Shown in pieces: positions 1 to 7,276 of a DNA stretch of 24,431 bases (positions are counted from its first letter, which is position 1; every line of letters begins with the position of its first letter). The translations under genes were made by a program, and so were the position numbers. The notes beneath the pieces are model-generated. The model worked only from the letters and a program-made list of their open reading frames with translations, had not been told where the DNA came from and ran no database searches. Source of the DNA: JBDSLU01 sp039916225 (GTDB lineage: Bacteria > Acidobacteriota > Vicinamibacteria > Vicinamibacterales > Vicinamibacteraceae); assembly GCA_039916225.1 (NCBI GenBank), contig JBDSLU010000248.1, positions 1-24,431 of the forward strand. Direction: 5' to 3'.

Positions 1-2
1 AG

Positions 3-449
3 GAGATCGGCGGCATCACCACCGGGCTCAAGGTGGTGCTGTCGTTCATCGGCGTGCTGACGCTGGCCATCGGCGGCGTCGGCATCATGAACATCATGTT
101 CGTCTCGGTGAAGGAGCGGACGCGCGAGATCGGCATCCGCAAGGCGCTCGGCGCCAAGCGCCGCGAGATCCTGTGGCAGTTCCTGCTCGAGGGGATGGCG
201 ATTACGAGCCTCGGCGGTGTCGCCGGTGTGCTCCTGTCCGGGCTGCTGGTTGCGATCTTCAGCCCGCGGCCGTTCCTCGCCGAGTTGCTGGACGACGTCA
301 CCGGCGTCACCGACATCCATCTGGTGCTGTCGGTACCGGTCCTCGGCGTCTGCGCCGGCATTCTGATGGCGGTCGGCCTGGTCAGCGGCTTCCTGCCCGC
401 CTGGCGCGCCTCCCGCATCGACCCGATTGAGTCTCTGCGATACGAGTAG
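3..449 (+). CDS. MacB-type ABC transporter permease, C-terminal fragment
   Basis: The reading frame is open from the left edge and ends at TAG 447-449, so only the last 148 residues are visible. They form the FtsX/MacB C-terminal membrane domain. A hydrophobic helix carrying IGGVGIMNIM is followed by the cytoplasmic coupling segment VKERTREIGIRKALGAKRR, a second helix pair (about residues 65-85 and 110-135), and the usual ending PAWRASRIDPIESLRYE. In this family the permease works with a MacB-like ATPase and often a periplasmic adaptor to move lipoproteins, peptides or drugs across the envelope by mechanotransmission. The N-terminal helix, the periplasmic core domain and any ATPase lie outside the window. 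The FtsX-domain call is secure; substrate and partners cannot be told from this fragment. Confidence 0.9.
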   Translation, partial: EIGGITTGLKVVLSFIGVLTLAIGGVGIMNIMFVSVKERTREIGIRKALGAKRREILWQFLLEGMAITSLGGVAGVLLSGLLVAIFSPRPFLAELLDDVTGVTDIHLVLSVPVLGVCAGILMAVGLVSGFLPAWRASRIDPIESLRYE

Positions 450-594
450 TCGTGGGGGCTGTGGCCGCAGTCGCTGACACGAGCAACGGCGCGCAGGATC
501 GCGCGGCGTCCCGCCCGACCAGCGCGACGATCATCGGCGAGCACGCCGAGACGGACGCGTGGCCAGCGGCGTTTTCAGGAGTGAACCCGGCCGC

Positions 595-1413
595 TCACGG
601 TGCCGGCTTCTGGGCCATCAGTCGTACGGTGCGCGCGAGAGGGCGCTTGCCAGGGTCGCCGAAATCCGAGGGCGCGGCCACATCCTCGTAGTGCAGTACC
701 CGCAGCCCGCTTCGCCCGAACAACTGGATCAGCTCGTTGTCCCCGAAGAGCACCGCCTCGCCGATGCGCGGCACGATCTTCAGCGTGTCGCGATGGGTGC
801 CCTCGACGATGACGACGCCGCCGGGCGCCAGAGCCTCGATGGCCCGCGTCACGTTCGACCGCACATCGACATAGGTCATCAGGATCAGATCCCAGCGCTC
901 CCTTCCCCACGCGAACTCGTCGTCCGTCGTGACGATCGCCGTCAGTGGCACGCCGGCTCGTTTCGCTTCGGTACCAGCCAGGGCGACGGCGTCCTTGGCC
1001 GGATCGAAACCGGTCACCTGCCACCCCTGCGTCGCCAGCCAGACCGCATTGCGGCCCTGCCCCATACCGACATCGAGGGCGCGTCCAGGCGTGAGGGAAC
1101 GCGCCATGCGGGTGAGGAACTCGTTGGGCTGGCGGTTGAAGAACGTCGAGTTGGGATCGGAGAGTATGCGGTTCCAGCGATCGGAGTCGCCAGCCGGCTG
1201 TTGGGCCTGGCCGTCCCCGTGCGGAACACGCTCCATGCCGTAGTTCGGGACGGCGGCGTCGTCCGGCCATTCCTGGGGCACGTCGAACGCCGGCACCGCC
1301 GTGAACGCGCCCCTCAACCCTCCGCAGGAAATGACAGGGAGCTGGGCCAGTGCGGTCTTCGGCATCAGGCAACAGCCGCCGGCGACGATGAGCGACGTCA
1401 AGGCGCGGGTCAA
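595..1413 (-). CDS. Class I SAM-dependent methyltransferase-fold protein with N-terminal signal peptide
   Basis: I place the start at TTG 1413, giving 272 residues, because GGGAG lies 7 nt upstream and it yields a clean signal peptide (TRALTSLIVAGGCCLM, cleavage after ALA-Q near residue 24). An in-frame ATG at 1467 would add an unconvincing 18-residue extension. The mature part has a linker, then WNRILSDPNSTFFNRQPNEFL, then a Rossmann methyltransferase core: motif I LDVGMGQG at 113-120, an acidic residue ending the next strand (VTGFDP), and WDLILMTYVDV as the motif IV-like strand. From recall, similar exported methyltransferase-like proteins occur in Acidobacteriota and Planctomycetes. SAM is not expected outside the cytoplasm, so the real substrate or activity is unclear. 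The fold is clear, the export signal probable, the reaction unknown. It appears to stand alone, with the GAF gene upstream on the same strand. Confidence 0.8.
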   Translation of the reverse strand: MTRALTSLIVAGGCCLMPKTALAQLPVISCGGLRGAFTAVPAFDVPQEWPDDAAVPNYGMERVPHGDGQAQQPAGDSDRWNRILSDPNSTFFNRQPNEFLTRMARSLTPGRALDVGMGQGRNAVWLATQGWQVTGFDPAKDAVALAGTEAKRAGVPLTAIVTTDDEFAWGRERWDLILMTYVDVRSNVTRAIEALAPGGVVIVEGTHRDTLKIVPRIGEAVLFGDNELIQLFGRSGLRVLHYEDVAAPSDFGDPGKRPLARTVRLMAQKPAP

Positions 1414-1480
1414 AGTGCAGCTCCCGTTCCAATCTCTCGATTCGCTGCTGTGCGCTTGCACAGCCACGCCGCTGGGGCCG

Positions 1481-1570
1481 AGCCTCGCCGGCGCTCGGGC
1501 GCGTCAGCCCAGTCAGCAGGCTGACGGCGGTGGTCTTGCCCGCTCCGTTCGGGCCGAGAAGCGCGGTGAT
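1481..1570 (-). pseudogene. Orphan ABC transporter ATPase fragment (Walker A region)
   Basis: Read on the minus strand, 1570-1481 encodes about 30 residues: ITALLGPNGAGKTTAVSLL followed by TGLTRPSAGEA. This is an unmistakable ABC ATPase beta-strand, Walker A (GPNGAGKTT) and following helix of the ABC-2/CcmA kind. A TAG lies immediately upstream in frame (1571-1573). Downstream, the similarity ends after SAGEA and the frame runs into the start region of the methyltransferase gene in a different phase. No signature motif, Walker B or other ATPase part is nearby. This is best read as a relic of a deleted or rearranged ABC ATPase gene whose breakpoints lie just outside the fragment. Confidence 0.75.
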
Positions 1571-1651
1571 CTACGATCGATGACGCCACGTGCTTGCCGA
1601 GCCACTCGCCGGTGTTGCGAACAGCGTTCTCTGGGATGGTCCACGCGCCGT

Positions 1652-2125
1652 TCAGTGGCGGGCGCTCGCGCTTCGCGCCCGCAGCCAGCGGAAAATCAGG
1701 GGTGCCACCTTCTCGAGTTGCTCCAGCTCCGTCATATTCGGCTCACAGCGAAGCGCGTCGAAGTGGCACAGCGTCCCGTAAGGGCGCCCGGATTCGTCGC
1801 GCATCAAGGCGCCGCAATACGAGACCACGGGACTGCCGGGCTTCCACGCAAAGCGCGGGTCCTCGCGCGCGTCGGCGAACTCAAGGCCGGCGTTTCGCTC
1901 GCCGACGAGCGCGCAATAGGCGAGTGGCATCGGCACGTCCTCCCCGCGTACGCCCTCCGGCGAGAAACGGTCGTACAACCCTTCGTTGCGCAGGACCTCG
2001 CCGTCGTAGCGGTAGGCACCGGTGAAGCGGTGCGGCGTTCGGGAGTTGAGCAGCGCCAGCGCGCCATGCAGCCCGGATTCCTCGAGGCGCGATTGGACTT
2101 CCTGGACTATGGGGAACGGTGGCAT
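1652..2125 (-). CDS. Small GAF-domain protein
   Basis: This 157-residue protein is essentially one GAF domain. The visible pattern is an N-terminal helix (VQEVQSRLEESGLHGALALLNSRTPHRFTGAYRYDG), a middle helix with MPLAYCALVGERN, and the closing strands PVVSYCGALMRDESGRPYGTLCHFDALRCEP. The last part is the typical GAF 'G.PYGTLC.FD' end. Four cysteines lie in or beside the domain, which could matter for a redox or haem/bilin-type ligand, but no specific chromophore motif is evident. Single GAF domains usually bind small ligands and regulate or sense; no output domain is attached. No good Shine-Dalgarno precedes ATG 2125. A GC-rich inverted repeat (1658-1665/1675-1682) sits in the last codons and could form a hairpin without a T tract. 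Confidence 0.75.
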   Translation of the reverse strand: MPPFPIVQEVQSRLEESGLHGALALLNSRTPHRFTGAYRYDGEVLRNEGLYDRFSPEGVRGEDVPMPLAYCALVGERNAGLEFADAREDPRFAWKPGSPVVSYCGALMRDESGRPYGTLCHFDALRCEPNMTELEQLEKVAPLIFRWLRARSASARH

Positions 2126-2234
2126 GAGAGATTATCGCGCCGCTTGCGGAGGAACTGATCCACGACTTGCAGCGCCGACTGAGCCGGGCCGCGAGGGGTG
2201 TTGCTCCGGCTCCGCCGTTCAACAAGGAGCGACT

Positions 2235-3185
2235 CTAGCGCTTCTTGATGACGATGTGGTGGCGACCGTTCGGGTTGTCGCCCGACAGGCCGGCGATCTC
2301 GAGGTAACCGTCGGCGTCGACGTCGCGGGTGTGCGCCTGGACGCTGTAGCGGACCTGTCCGCCGCCGGTTCCACTGAAGCCCGACGTGATCTGGACGCCG
2401 AGCGCGGCCATGCCGTTGACGAGGTTCCACTGGCAGGTGTTGGGCGTCGTGACGACGCGGAACTGGCCCGTGCCGCCGGACGCTGAGAAGATCGCCTCCT
2501 CCGGATCCGTGACGTAGCTGCACCCGGTGGTGCGATTGACGGTGACCGCGTGCACTGTGCTCTCGCCGGTGGACGTCGTGATCACGATGTTCGCGGTCCG
2601 CGGATCGGTGGTGCTGTTGGCTGGCGCCGTGTAGCTGAAGTTGCCGCTCCCGGGGGTCGCGGGTTCGAACACGAATGGCAGCCAGAGTGTGTCGCTACGG
2701 GCGCTCCACCGGCACGACGCCGCGCTGACCAGGACCTGGACGCTGCCCGTGCCGCCGAAGGGCCCGAAGGTAGCCGTGCCGGGCGAGATCGACAGGGCGC
2801 AGGGCACTGCCCGCACGCCGACGCCGATCGTGCCTCGCAGGTTCTGGAACGTCGCGCTGATCTCCGCCTGGCCCTCGCCCACGGCGGTCACCAGGCCCGC
2901 CGCCGAGACGGTGGCCACGGCGGGCGTCGCCGACAGCCACGTCGCCTGCTGCGTCACATCGGATGTCGAGCCGGTGCTCTGCGTCGCCGTCGCGAGGAGC
3001 TGCCGCGTCTGTCCGGCCTCGAGCGTGCCCGACGCGTCGCCGGTGGCGCGTACCTGGACGGAGCTCGTCGTCGGCGTGGGAGCGACCGGCGTCGGCGCGG
3101 GATCGTCGGAGCCACAGCCCGCGAACACGAGGCACAGCGACACGAGCACGAAGTAAGAACGGGCGGAGGAGATGACGCCTGCCAT
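2235..3185 (-). CDS. Lipoprotein with Ig-like (Big_2) and BACON-type domains
   Basis: The 316-residue product begins with a lipoprotein signal peptide ending LVFAGC (Cys 24), followed by a Pro/Thr-rich linker (SDDPAPTPVAPTPTT). A bacterial Ig-like domain follows (about 40-125: LEAGQTRQLLATATQ, ATWLSATPAVATVSAAGLVTA, GEGQAEISATF). Next come two BACON-like beta domains, each with a cysteine pair: CALSISPGTATFGPFGGTGS to CRW, and CSYVTDPEEAIFSASGGTGQ to CQW. The tail contains DVDADGYLEIAGLSGD. BACON and Big_2 domains are extracellular adhesion, carbohydrate or mucin-binding modules in known proteins. This one would be anchored in the outer or inner membrane. Ligand unknown. It is flanked by a small inverted repeat just upstream of its ATG. 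Confidence 0.85.
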   Translation of the reverse strand: MAGVISSARSYFVLVSLCLVFAGCGSDDPAPTPVAPTPTTSSVQVRATGDASGTLEAGQTRQLLATATQSTGSTSDVTQQATWLSATPAVATVSAAGLVTAVGEGQAEISATFQNLRGTIGVGVRAVPCALSISPGTATFGPFGGTGSVQVLVSAASCRWSARSDTLWLPFVFEPATPGSGNFSYTAPANSTTDPRTANIVITTSTGESTVHAVTVNRTTGCSYVTDPEEAIFSASGGTGQFRVVTTPNTCQWNLVNGMAALGVQITSGFSGTGGGQVRYSVQAHTRDVDADGYLEIAGLSGDNPNGRHHIVIKKR

Positions 3186-3206
3186 AGTTAGCCCAGCAGT
3201 CTAACT
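3186..3206. repeat. Inverted repeat abutting the lipoprotein start codon
   Basis: AGTTAG (3186-3191) and CTAACT (3201-3206) are perfect inverted copies separated by 9 nt and directly touch the ATG of the lipoprotein gene (ATG at 3185-3183). The lipoprotein gene lacks a recognisable Shine-Dalgarno, so the repeat could be a short hairpin at the initiation site or an operator. A 6-bp stem is weak on its own. Confidence 0.35.
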
Positions 3207-3291
3207 GAACGGGCTGCGTCGGTCGAATTAGGCAGCCGCGCGACCTGCTCGCGGTTCACCTCACTGGGGCCATCGTTCTCGGCGTCACGGT

Positions 3292-4572
3292 TCATCGGCG
3301 CCGGGAGGAGCCGGCCGCGACCGACCGCGCCACGACCGCCATCGTCTCGTCCTGTCGTGCGCGCACGACGTCACGTGCCTGTGACACCTTCAGAGCCGTC
3401 GCTTTCCTGTCCTGCAGCATGCGCAGCACGGTCGGCACCAGTCGCTCGACCTCGTCGTCGCGATCGAAGTCGAAGAGCCACTCACCGAGGCCGATATCGC
3501 GCCACATCACGCCCTTGCTGGTCTGCTCGTCGAAGCGGCAGACGATGGCCGGAATGCCGTTGCCGATGCACATGATCGGCGAGTGCATCTCCAGGCCGAA
3601 AAGGCCGGCCGATCGGACGTAAGTACTGAGCGCTTCATCGGTCAGCCAGAAGCGATCGCGCCACACGACACGTGTCCTGACGTCGTCGGGCAGCTTGTCG
3701 ACGATCCAGGCCTTGCCGACCGCCACCTGGCTGACGTCCTCGGGGCACACGAGAATCTTCAGCGTCGTAGTGCGCGCGATTGCCGTGATGGCCCGGCGGA
3801 GCGGCGCGTGATCGTGTTCGGCCATCAGCTCGTTGCGCGCCGCGCGTCGACGGGTTTCGTCAGTAGCGGCCGTGCCGCGAATGCTCCAGTACGGGGTGTA
3901 GCGCAGGCGCGGGATGGCGCAGACGAACTGCCCATCCGCCAGATCATGCGCTCCGAGAAAGGCCGTGGCAGCGGCGTCGTTGCGCAGGTCGCAGGCGAAC
4001 GCGCCGTCCGGGCCGAAGGCCATGATCGGGGACGATATTCCCTGTGTCCGCGCCAGCGCCAGCGACGCCGAGTCGCGGAAGAACACGAACCGCGCTTGCG
4101 ACAGCAGCGCCGCGTCGTCACCGGACAGGAAGGAGCCGTGGGTGATGCCGTAGACGCCAAAGGGCTTGCCCGTATGCTTGACGAAGGCCGCCACGTCGCC
4201 GGCGCCGACGAGGGATGGGCCCGATCCGTGCAGCAGGAAGTCGCACCAGCTGACGGCGTCGGCGAGCGCGGGATTCGACGCCCGCCCGTCAGCGCCGATG
4301 GTGCCCTTGACGATCTGGAGTTCGGGAAACCGGCGGTGCTCCATCGCCGCGACGTCGTCGGAGAGGTCGGCTGACGCCCACAGGCGAACGTCCGCATCCG
4401 GTAGATGTCCGGCCAGCAGGGCCAGGACGCCTGGCGTGTGGGCGATGTCACCGATGTTGACGACCTGCCAGGACGACCGGAGCAGGATGCGCAGGCGCCG
4501 CTGCGGGGAAAAGCGCGTCACCGCGCCGAGCGCTGCCAGTGCCCCGGAGTGCAGCAAGGTCCGTCTGTTCAC
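3292..4572 (-). CDS. Polysaccharide pyruvyl transferase family protein with Tat-like N-terminus
   Basis: GTG 4572 gives 426 residues starting (V)NRRTLLHSGALAALGA, a twin-arginine-like signal; the open frame continues upstream to 4776 but that part is Arg/Ser-rich and non-family-like. The body matches the CsaB/WcaK fold: an N-terminal Rossmann half with NIGDIAHTPGVLALL and DFLLHGSGPSLVGAGD, then GKPFGVYGITHGSF and FVFFRDSASLALA. The C-terminal half contains LFGLEMHSPIMCIGNGIPAIVCRFDEQTSK, the typical nucleotide-sugar-enzyme-like EMHSPI/GIPAI stretch. Family members transfer pyruvate from PEP to sugars of cell-wall polymers or exopolysaccharide, normally in the cytoplasm. The export-like N-terminus is therefore odd and suggests either a false signal or a divergent function. 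No glycan operon surrounds it. Confidence 0.75.
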   Translation of the reverse strand: MNRRTLLHSGALAALGAVTRFSPQRRLRILLRSSWQVVNIGDIAHTPGVLALLAGHLPDADVRLWASADLSDDVAAMEHRRFPELQIVKGTIGADGRASNPALADAVSWCDFLLHGSGPSLVGAGDVAAFVKHTGKPFGVYGITHGSFLSGDDAALLSQARFVFFRDSASLALARTQGISSPIMAFGPDGAFACDLRNDAAATAFLGAHDLADGQFVCAIPRLRYTPYWSIRGTAATDETRRRAARNELMAEHDHAPLRRAITAIARTTTLKILVCPEDVSQVAVGKAWIVDKLPDDVRTRVVWRDRFWLTDEALSTYVRSAGLFGLEMHSPIMCIGNGIPAIVCRFDEQTSKGVMWRDIGLGEWLFDFDRDDEVERLVPTVLRMLQDRKATALKVSQARDVVRARQDETMAVVARSVAAGSSRRR

Positions 4573-4624
4573 GGTGGCGATGGTATCAGCCCGGTCTCGC
4601 CGGCCGCGCGCGCACCGCGGCGCG

Positions 4625-4681
4625 GAAGTGGACTCGATCTTCTTCCTCGATCCCGCCGGCAACGTCCTCGGATACGGACCG
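4625..4681 (+). pseudogene. Possible C-terminal remnant of a VOC/glyoxalase gene
   Basis: In the open frame leading into the ADOP gene, the codons read EVDSIFFLDPAGNVLGYG. The FFLDPAGNVLxY signature is the last beta-strand pair of vicinal-oxygen-chelate proteins. Neither flank continues the similarity, and the ADOP family start lies further downstream. It occupies the 196-bp divergent region between the pyruvyl-transferase-family gene and ADOP. It may be chance, given the small size. Confidence 0.35.
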
Positions 4682-4768
4682 GCATCCCGCCGCCACGATG
4701 TCGACCGTCGAATCCCCCGGTTCGTCACATGGTGCATCCTGCCTACTGGCCGTGATCGTCCAAGGGTC

Positions 4769-7165
4769 ATGCGCACCCACGCCCTGCCTCAGGCCTTGCG
4801 GGTCTTTCGTCTGGAGCCGGCCTTGACGGCCGCCGCCGTGCTCACGCTCACGCTGGGCATTGGCGCCAACACGGCCCTGTTCGCCGTGGTCGAAGCCGTC
4901 CTGCTGCGCCCGCTGCCGTTCGACCGGGCCGAGCAGCTCGTGGTCGTGCGCCACCGGGACGTCCAGACCGGCCTGACCAAGCCGGACATCGCCATCGGCG
5001 ACTTCGTCGATTTGCGGGCGCGGCAGCGCTCCTTCGAGGCGCTCGCCGGTTTCGGCGGGTTCCAGTCCACCCTGTTCGGTGGGGCCGAGCCGCTGCGGAT
5101 CGAGGGCGCGGTCGTGACCCCGGATGCGCTTCGCGCCCTGCGCCTGCAGCCGGCGCTCGGGCGCTCGCTGCAGGACGCAGACGCGCGGCAAGGGGCGACG
5201 CCGGTAGTGCTCGTGAGCCACGATCTCTGGCGGACCTCGCTCGGATCCGATCCGCGCGTGCTGTCGCGCTCCATCCAGATAGGAACGACGCGCATGCTGG
5301 TGGCCGGGGTGCTGCCGCCCGGCTTCCGCTTCCCGGGCATGGCGGTGACCGACGTCGTCGTCACGCGATCCGTGCCGGTGGCGGCGCCGGCCCAGCGCAG
5401 GAACGGCTGGATCTACGGCATCGGACGGCTGCGCCCCGGCGTCACGCTGGCCGCGGCGGAAGCGGAGCTGGGCACGCTGTCGCGCCAGTTGGAGCGCGAG
5501 TTCCCGGCGCAGAACCGCGGATCGCGCTACGAAGCGCTGAACCTGCGCACCGCGCTCGTCGGGGACACGCAGGGCCCGCTGTTCCTGCTCCTCGGTGCGG
5601 TCGGGTGCGTCCTCCTGATCGCCTGCGCCAACGTCGGGAACCTGTTGCTCGCCCGCGCCATCGGACGCCAGCAGGAGCTCGCCGTCCGGCTGGCGCTCGG
5701 TGCGAGTCGAGCGCGCCTGGCCCGGCAGGTACTCGGCGAAGCGCTCGCGCTGGCGGCCGTGGGCGGTGCGGCCGGCGTCGCCTTCGCGGGAGGCGTGGCG
5801 CCCGTGCTGGCCACGCTGATTCCGAACGCGGAGACCATTCCCGGCCTCGAGCGCGTCGGCATCAGCGTCGGCGTGGTGCTCTTCTCCTTTGCCGCGTCGG
5901 TCGCCTCCGCGCTGGTATTTGGCGCCATTGCCTGCATCGTCCTGGTCCGTGCCGGCAGTGCGGTGCCGGGGCAGCGCCGCGGCACCCTGACTCCAGGCGC
6001 CGGCATCGCCGCATCCGGCCTCGTCGTGGCCGAGATCGCGCTCGCGGTGGTGCTCCTGGGCGCCGCTGGCCTGACGGTGCGCAGCTTCGCCAACTTGCTG
6101 CACGTCGATCCCGGCTTCACATCGGCCGGAGTCTTGACCGTCCAGTTCGCGCTGCCCGAGGGTCGCTACCAGGGTGACGAGGCGCGGCAGGCCGTCTACG
6201 CCCGCGTGTTTGCAGACCTGAAGGCGCTGCCAGAAGTCGAGACGGTCGGCGCGGCGATGGTGACGCCGTTGACCGGCAACAACTGGACGACGCCGCTGCG
6301 GCGAGTGGAGCGTCCGGTGGCGGCCGGGCAGCGCCCGCCCGAAGTGGGTTGGCAGCTCGCCTCGCGGGGCTACTTCGAGGCGCTGCGCATTCCGCTGCGG
6401 AAGGGGCGCCTGTTCGAGACCGGCGACGCCGCGGGTCCGCCCGTGGTGATCATCAGCGAGGCGGTCGCAGCGCGGCACTTCCCAGGCGAGGAGCCGCTCG
6501 GTCACCGCCTCGACATGGGCGACATGAAGCCCGAGATCGTCGGCGTCGTCGGCAACATCCGCCGCGCCTCGTTGACCGACGATGCGCGCGCCGACTTGTA
6601 CTTCCCCTTCGAGCGGGCTCCGAGCCCGTCGATCACCCTGTTCGTCCGAGCCAGCGGCGACCCGGTCGCGGCCCTGCCCGCGCTGCGTGCGGTGATCCGT
6701 CGACTGGAGCCGCAGGCGGTCCTCTATGAGACGCGTACCCTGGCGCGAATCGCCGAGGAGTCCGCTGGCGTGAACCGCCTCGCCGCCCGACTGCTCAATG
6801 GATTCGCGGTGATCGCGGTGATCCTCGCGGCGGTCGGCGTCTACAGCGTGACGGCCTACCGGGTGCGGCGGCGCACCCGAGAGCTCGGCACGCGTCTCGC
6901 CCTCGGTGCCAGCCGGTGGCACATCGTCCGCCTGGTCCTGCGGCAGGCGGGCACCATCGCGGTCATCGGTCTCGGGCTGGGGACCGCCATGACCCTGGTG
7001 GCCGCGCGCGGCCTGTCGTCGCTTCTCTTCGGGGTGAGACCGTGGGATCCGGCGACGCTGGCGTCGGCGGTCGCCGTCCTGGCCGCCGCGACGCTGGCCG
7101 CGAGCTACTTGCCGGCCCGCCGCGCCGCGGCGGTCGATCCGACCATGGCGCTGTCGGCTGACTGA
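4769..7165 (+). CDS. ADOP-family ABC transporter permease
   Basis: From ATG 4769 the protein is 798 residues, the usual length for acidobacterial duplicated orphan permeases. It starts MRTHALPQALRVFRLEPALT, then the first helix TLTLGIGANTALFAVVEAVLLRPLPF, a MacB_PCD periplasmic domain, and an FtsX domain (helices near LLLGAVGCVLLIACANVGNLL and IGRQQELAVRLALGASRARL). A repeat follows: helix GLVVAEIALAVVLLGAAG, second MacB_PCD domain (VLTVQFALPEGRYQGDEARQ and SEAVAARHFPGEEPLGHRL), and second FtsX domain ending YLPARRAAAVDPTMALSAD. Such permeases occur in many copies in Acidobacteriota and usually lack an adjacent ATPase; a PadR-like regulator is common but absent here. Substrate unknown. The Shine-Dalgarno is weak (AAGGG, 3 nt from ATG); a longer open frame from 4166 lacks family similarity. 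Confidence 0.92.
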   Translation: MRTHALPQALRVFRLEPALTAAAVLTLTLGIGANTALFAVVEAVLLRPLPFDRAEQLVVVRHRDVQTGLTKPDIAIGDFVDLRARQRSFEALAGFGGFQSTLFGGAEPLRIEGAVVTPDALRALRLQPALGRSLQDADARQGATPVVLVSHDLWRTSLGSDPRVLSRSIQIGTTRMLVAGVLPPGFRFPGMAVTDVVVTRSVPVAAPAQRRNGWIYGIGRLRPGVTLAAAEAELGTLSRQLEREFPAQNRGSRYEALNLRTALVGDTQGPLFLLLGAVGCVLLIACANVGNLLLARAIGRQQELAVRLALGASRARLARQVLGEALALAAVGGAAGVAFAGGVAPVLATLIPNAETIPGLERVGISVGVVLFSFAASVASALVFGAIACIVLVRAGSAVPGQRRGTLTPGAGIAASGLVVAEIALAVVLLGAAGLTVRSFANLLHVDPGFTSAGVLTVQFALPEGRYQGDEARQAVYARVFADLKALPEVETVGAAMVTPLTGNNWTTPLRRVERPVAAGQRPPEVGWQLASRGYFEALRIPLRKGRLFETGDAAGPPVVIISEAVAARHFPGEEPLGHRLDMGDMKPEIVGVVGNIRRASLTDDARADLYFPFERAPSPSITLFVRASGDPVAALPALRAVIRRLEPQAVLYETRTLARIAEESAGVNRLAARLLNGFAVIAVILAAVGVYSVTAYRVRRRTRELGTRLALGASRWHIVRLVLRQAGTIAVIGLGLGTAMTLVAARGLSSLLFGVRPWDPATLASAVAVLAAATLAASYLPARRAAAVDPTMALSAD

Positions 7166-7276
7166 GGCGACGGCACCCACCTGACCCTCGACGAGCCGTT
7201 CGGCAACATCTACCTCGACCAGATCCTGCGCCGGCGGACTCGAGCTGCTTCAGATCGGCCTCGAGCACGTTCAACG

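Noticed and set aside
1658..1682. GC hairpin at the 3' end of the GAF gene as a terminator
   Set aside because: The 8-bp stem is perfect, but it lies inside the coding region and no T-run follows on the minus strand.
4586..7180. 864-residue open frame antisense to the ADOP permease
   Set aside because: It is rich in Arg, Gly, Gln and His with no domain, and mirrors the codon bias of the ADOP gene; a GC-rich shadow frame.
7166..7276. Protein-like segment between ADOP and the hydrolase (THLTLDEPFGNIYLDQILRR)
   Set aside because: It looks slightly coding-like, but it has no start, no recognisable family and is only about 25 codons; chance cannot be excluded.
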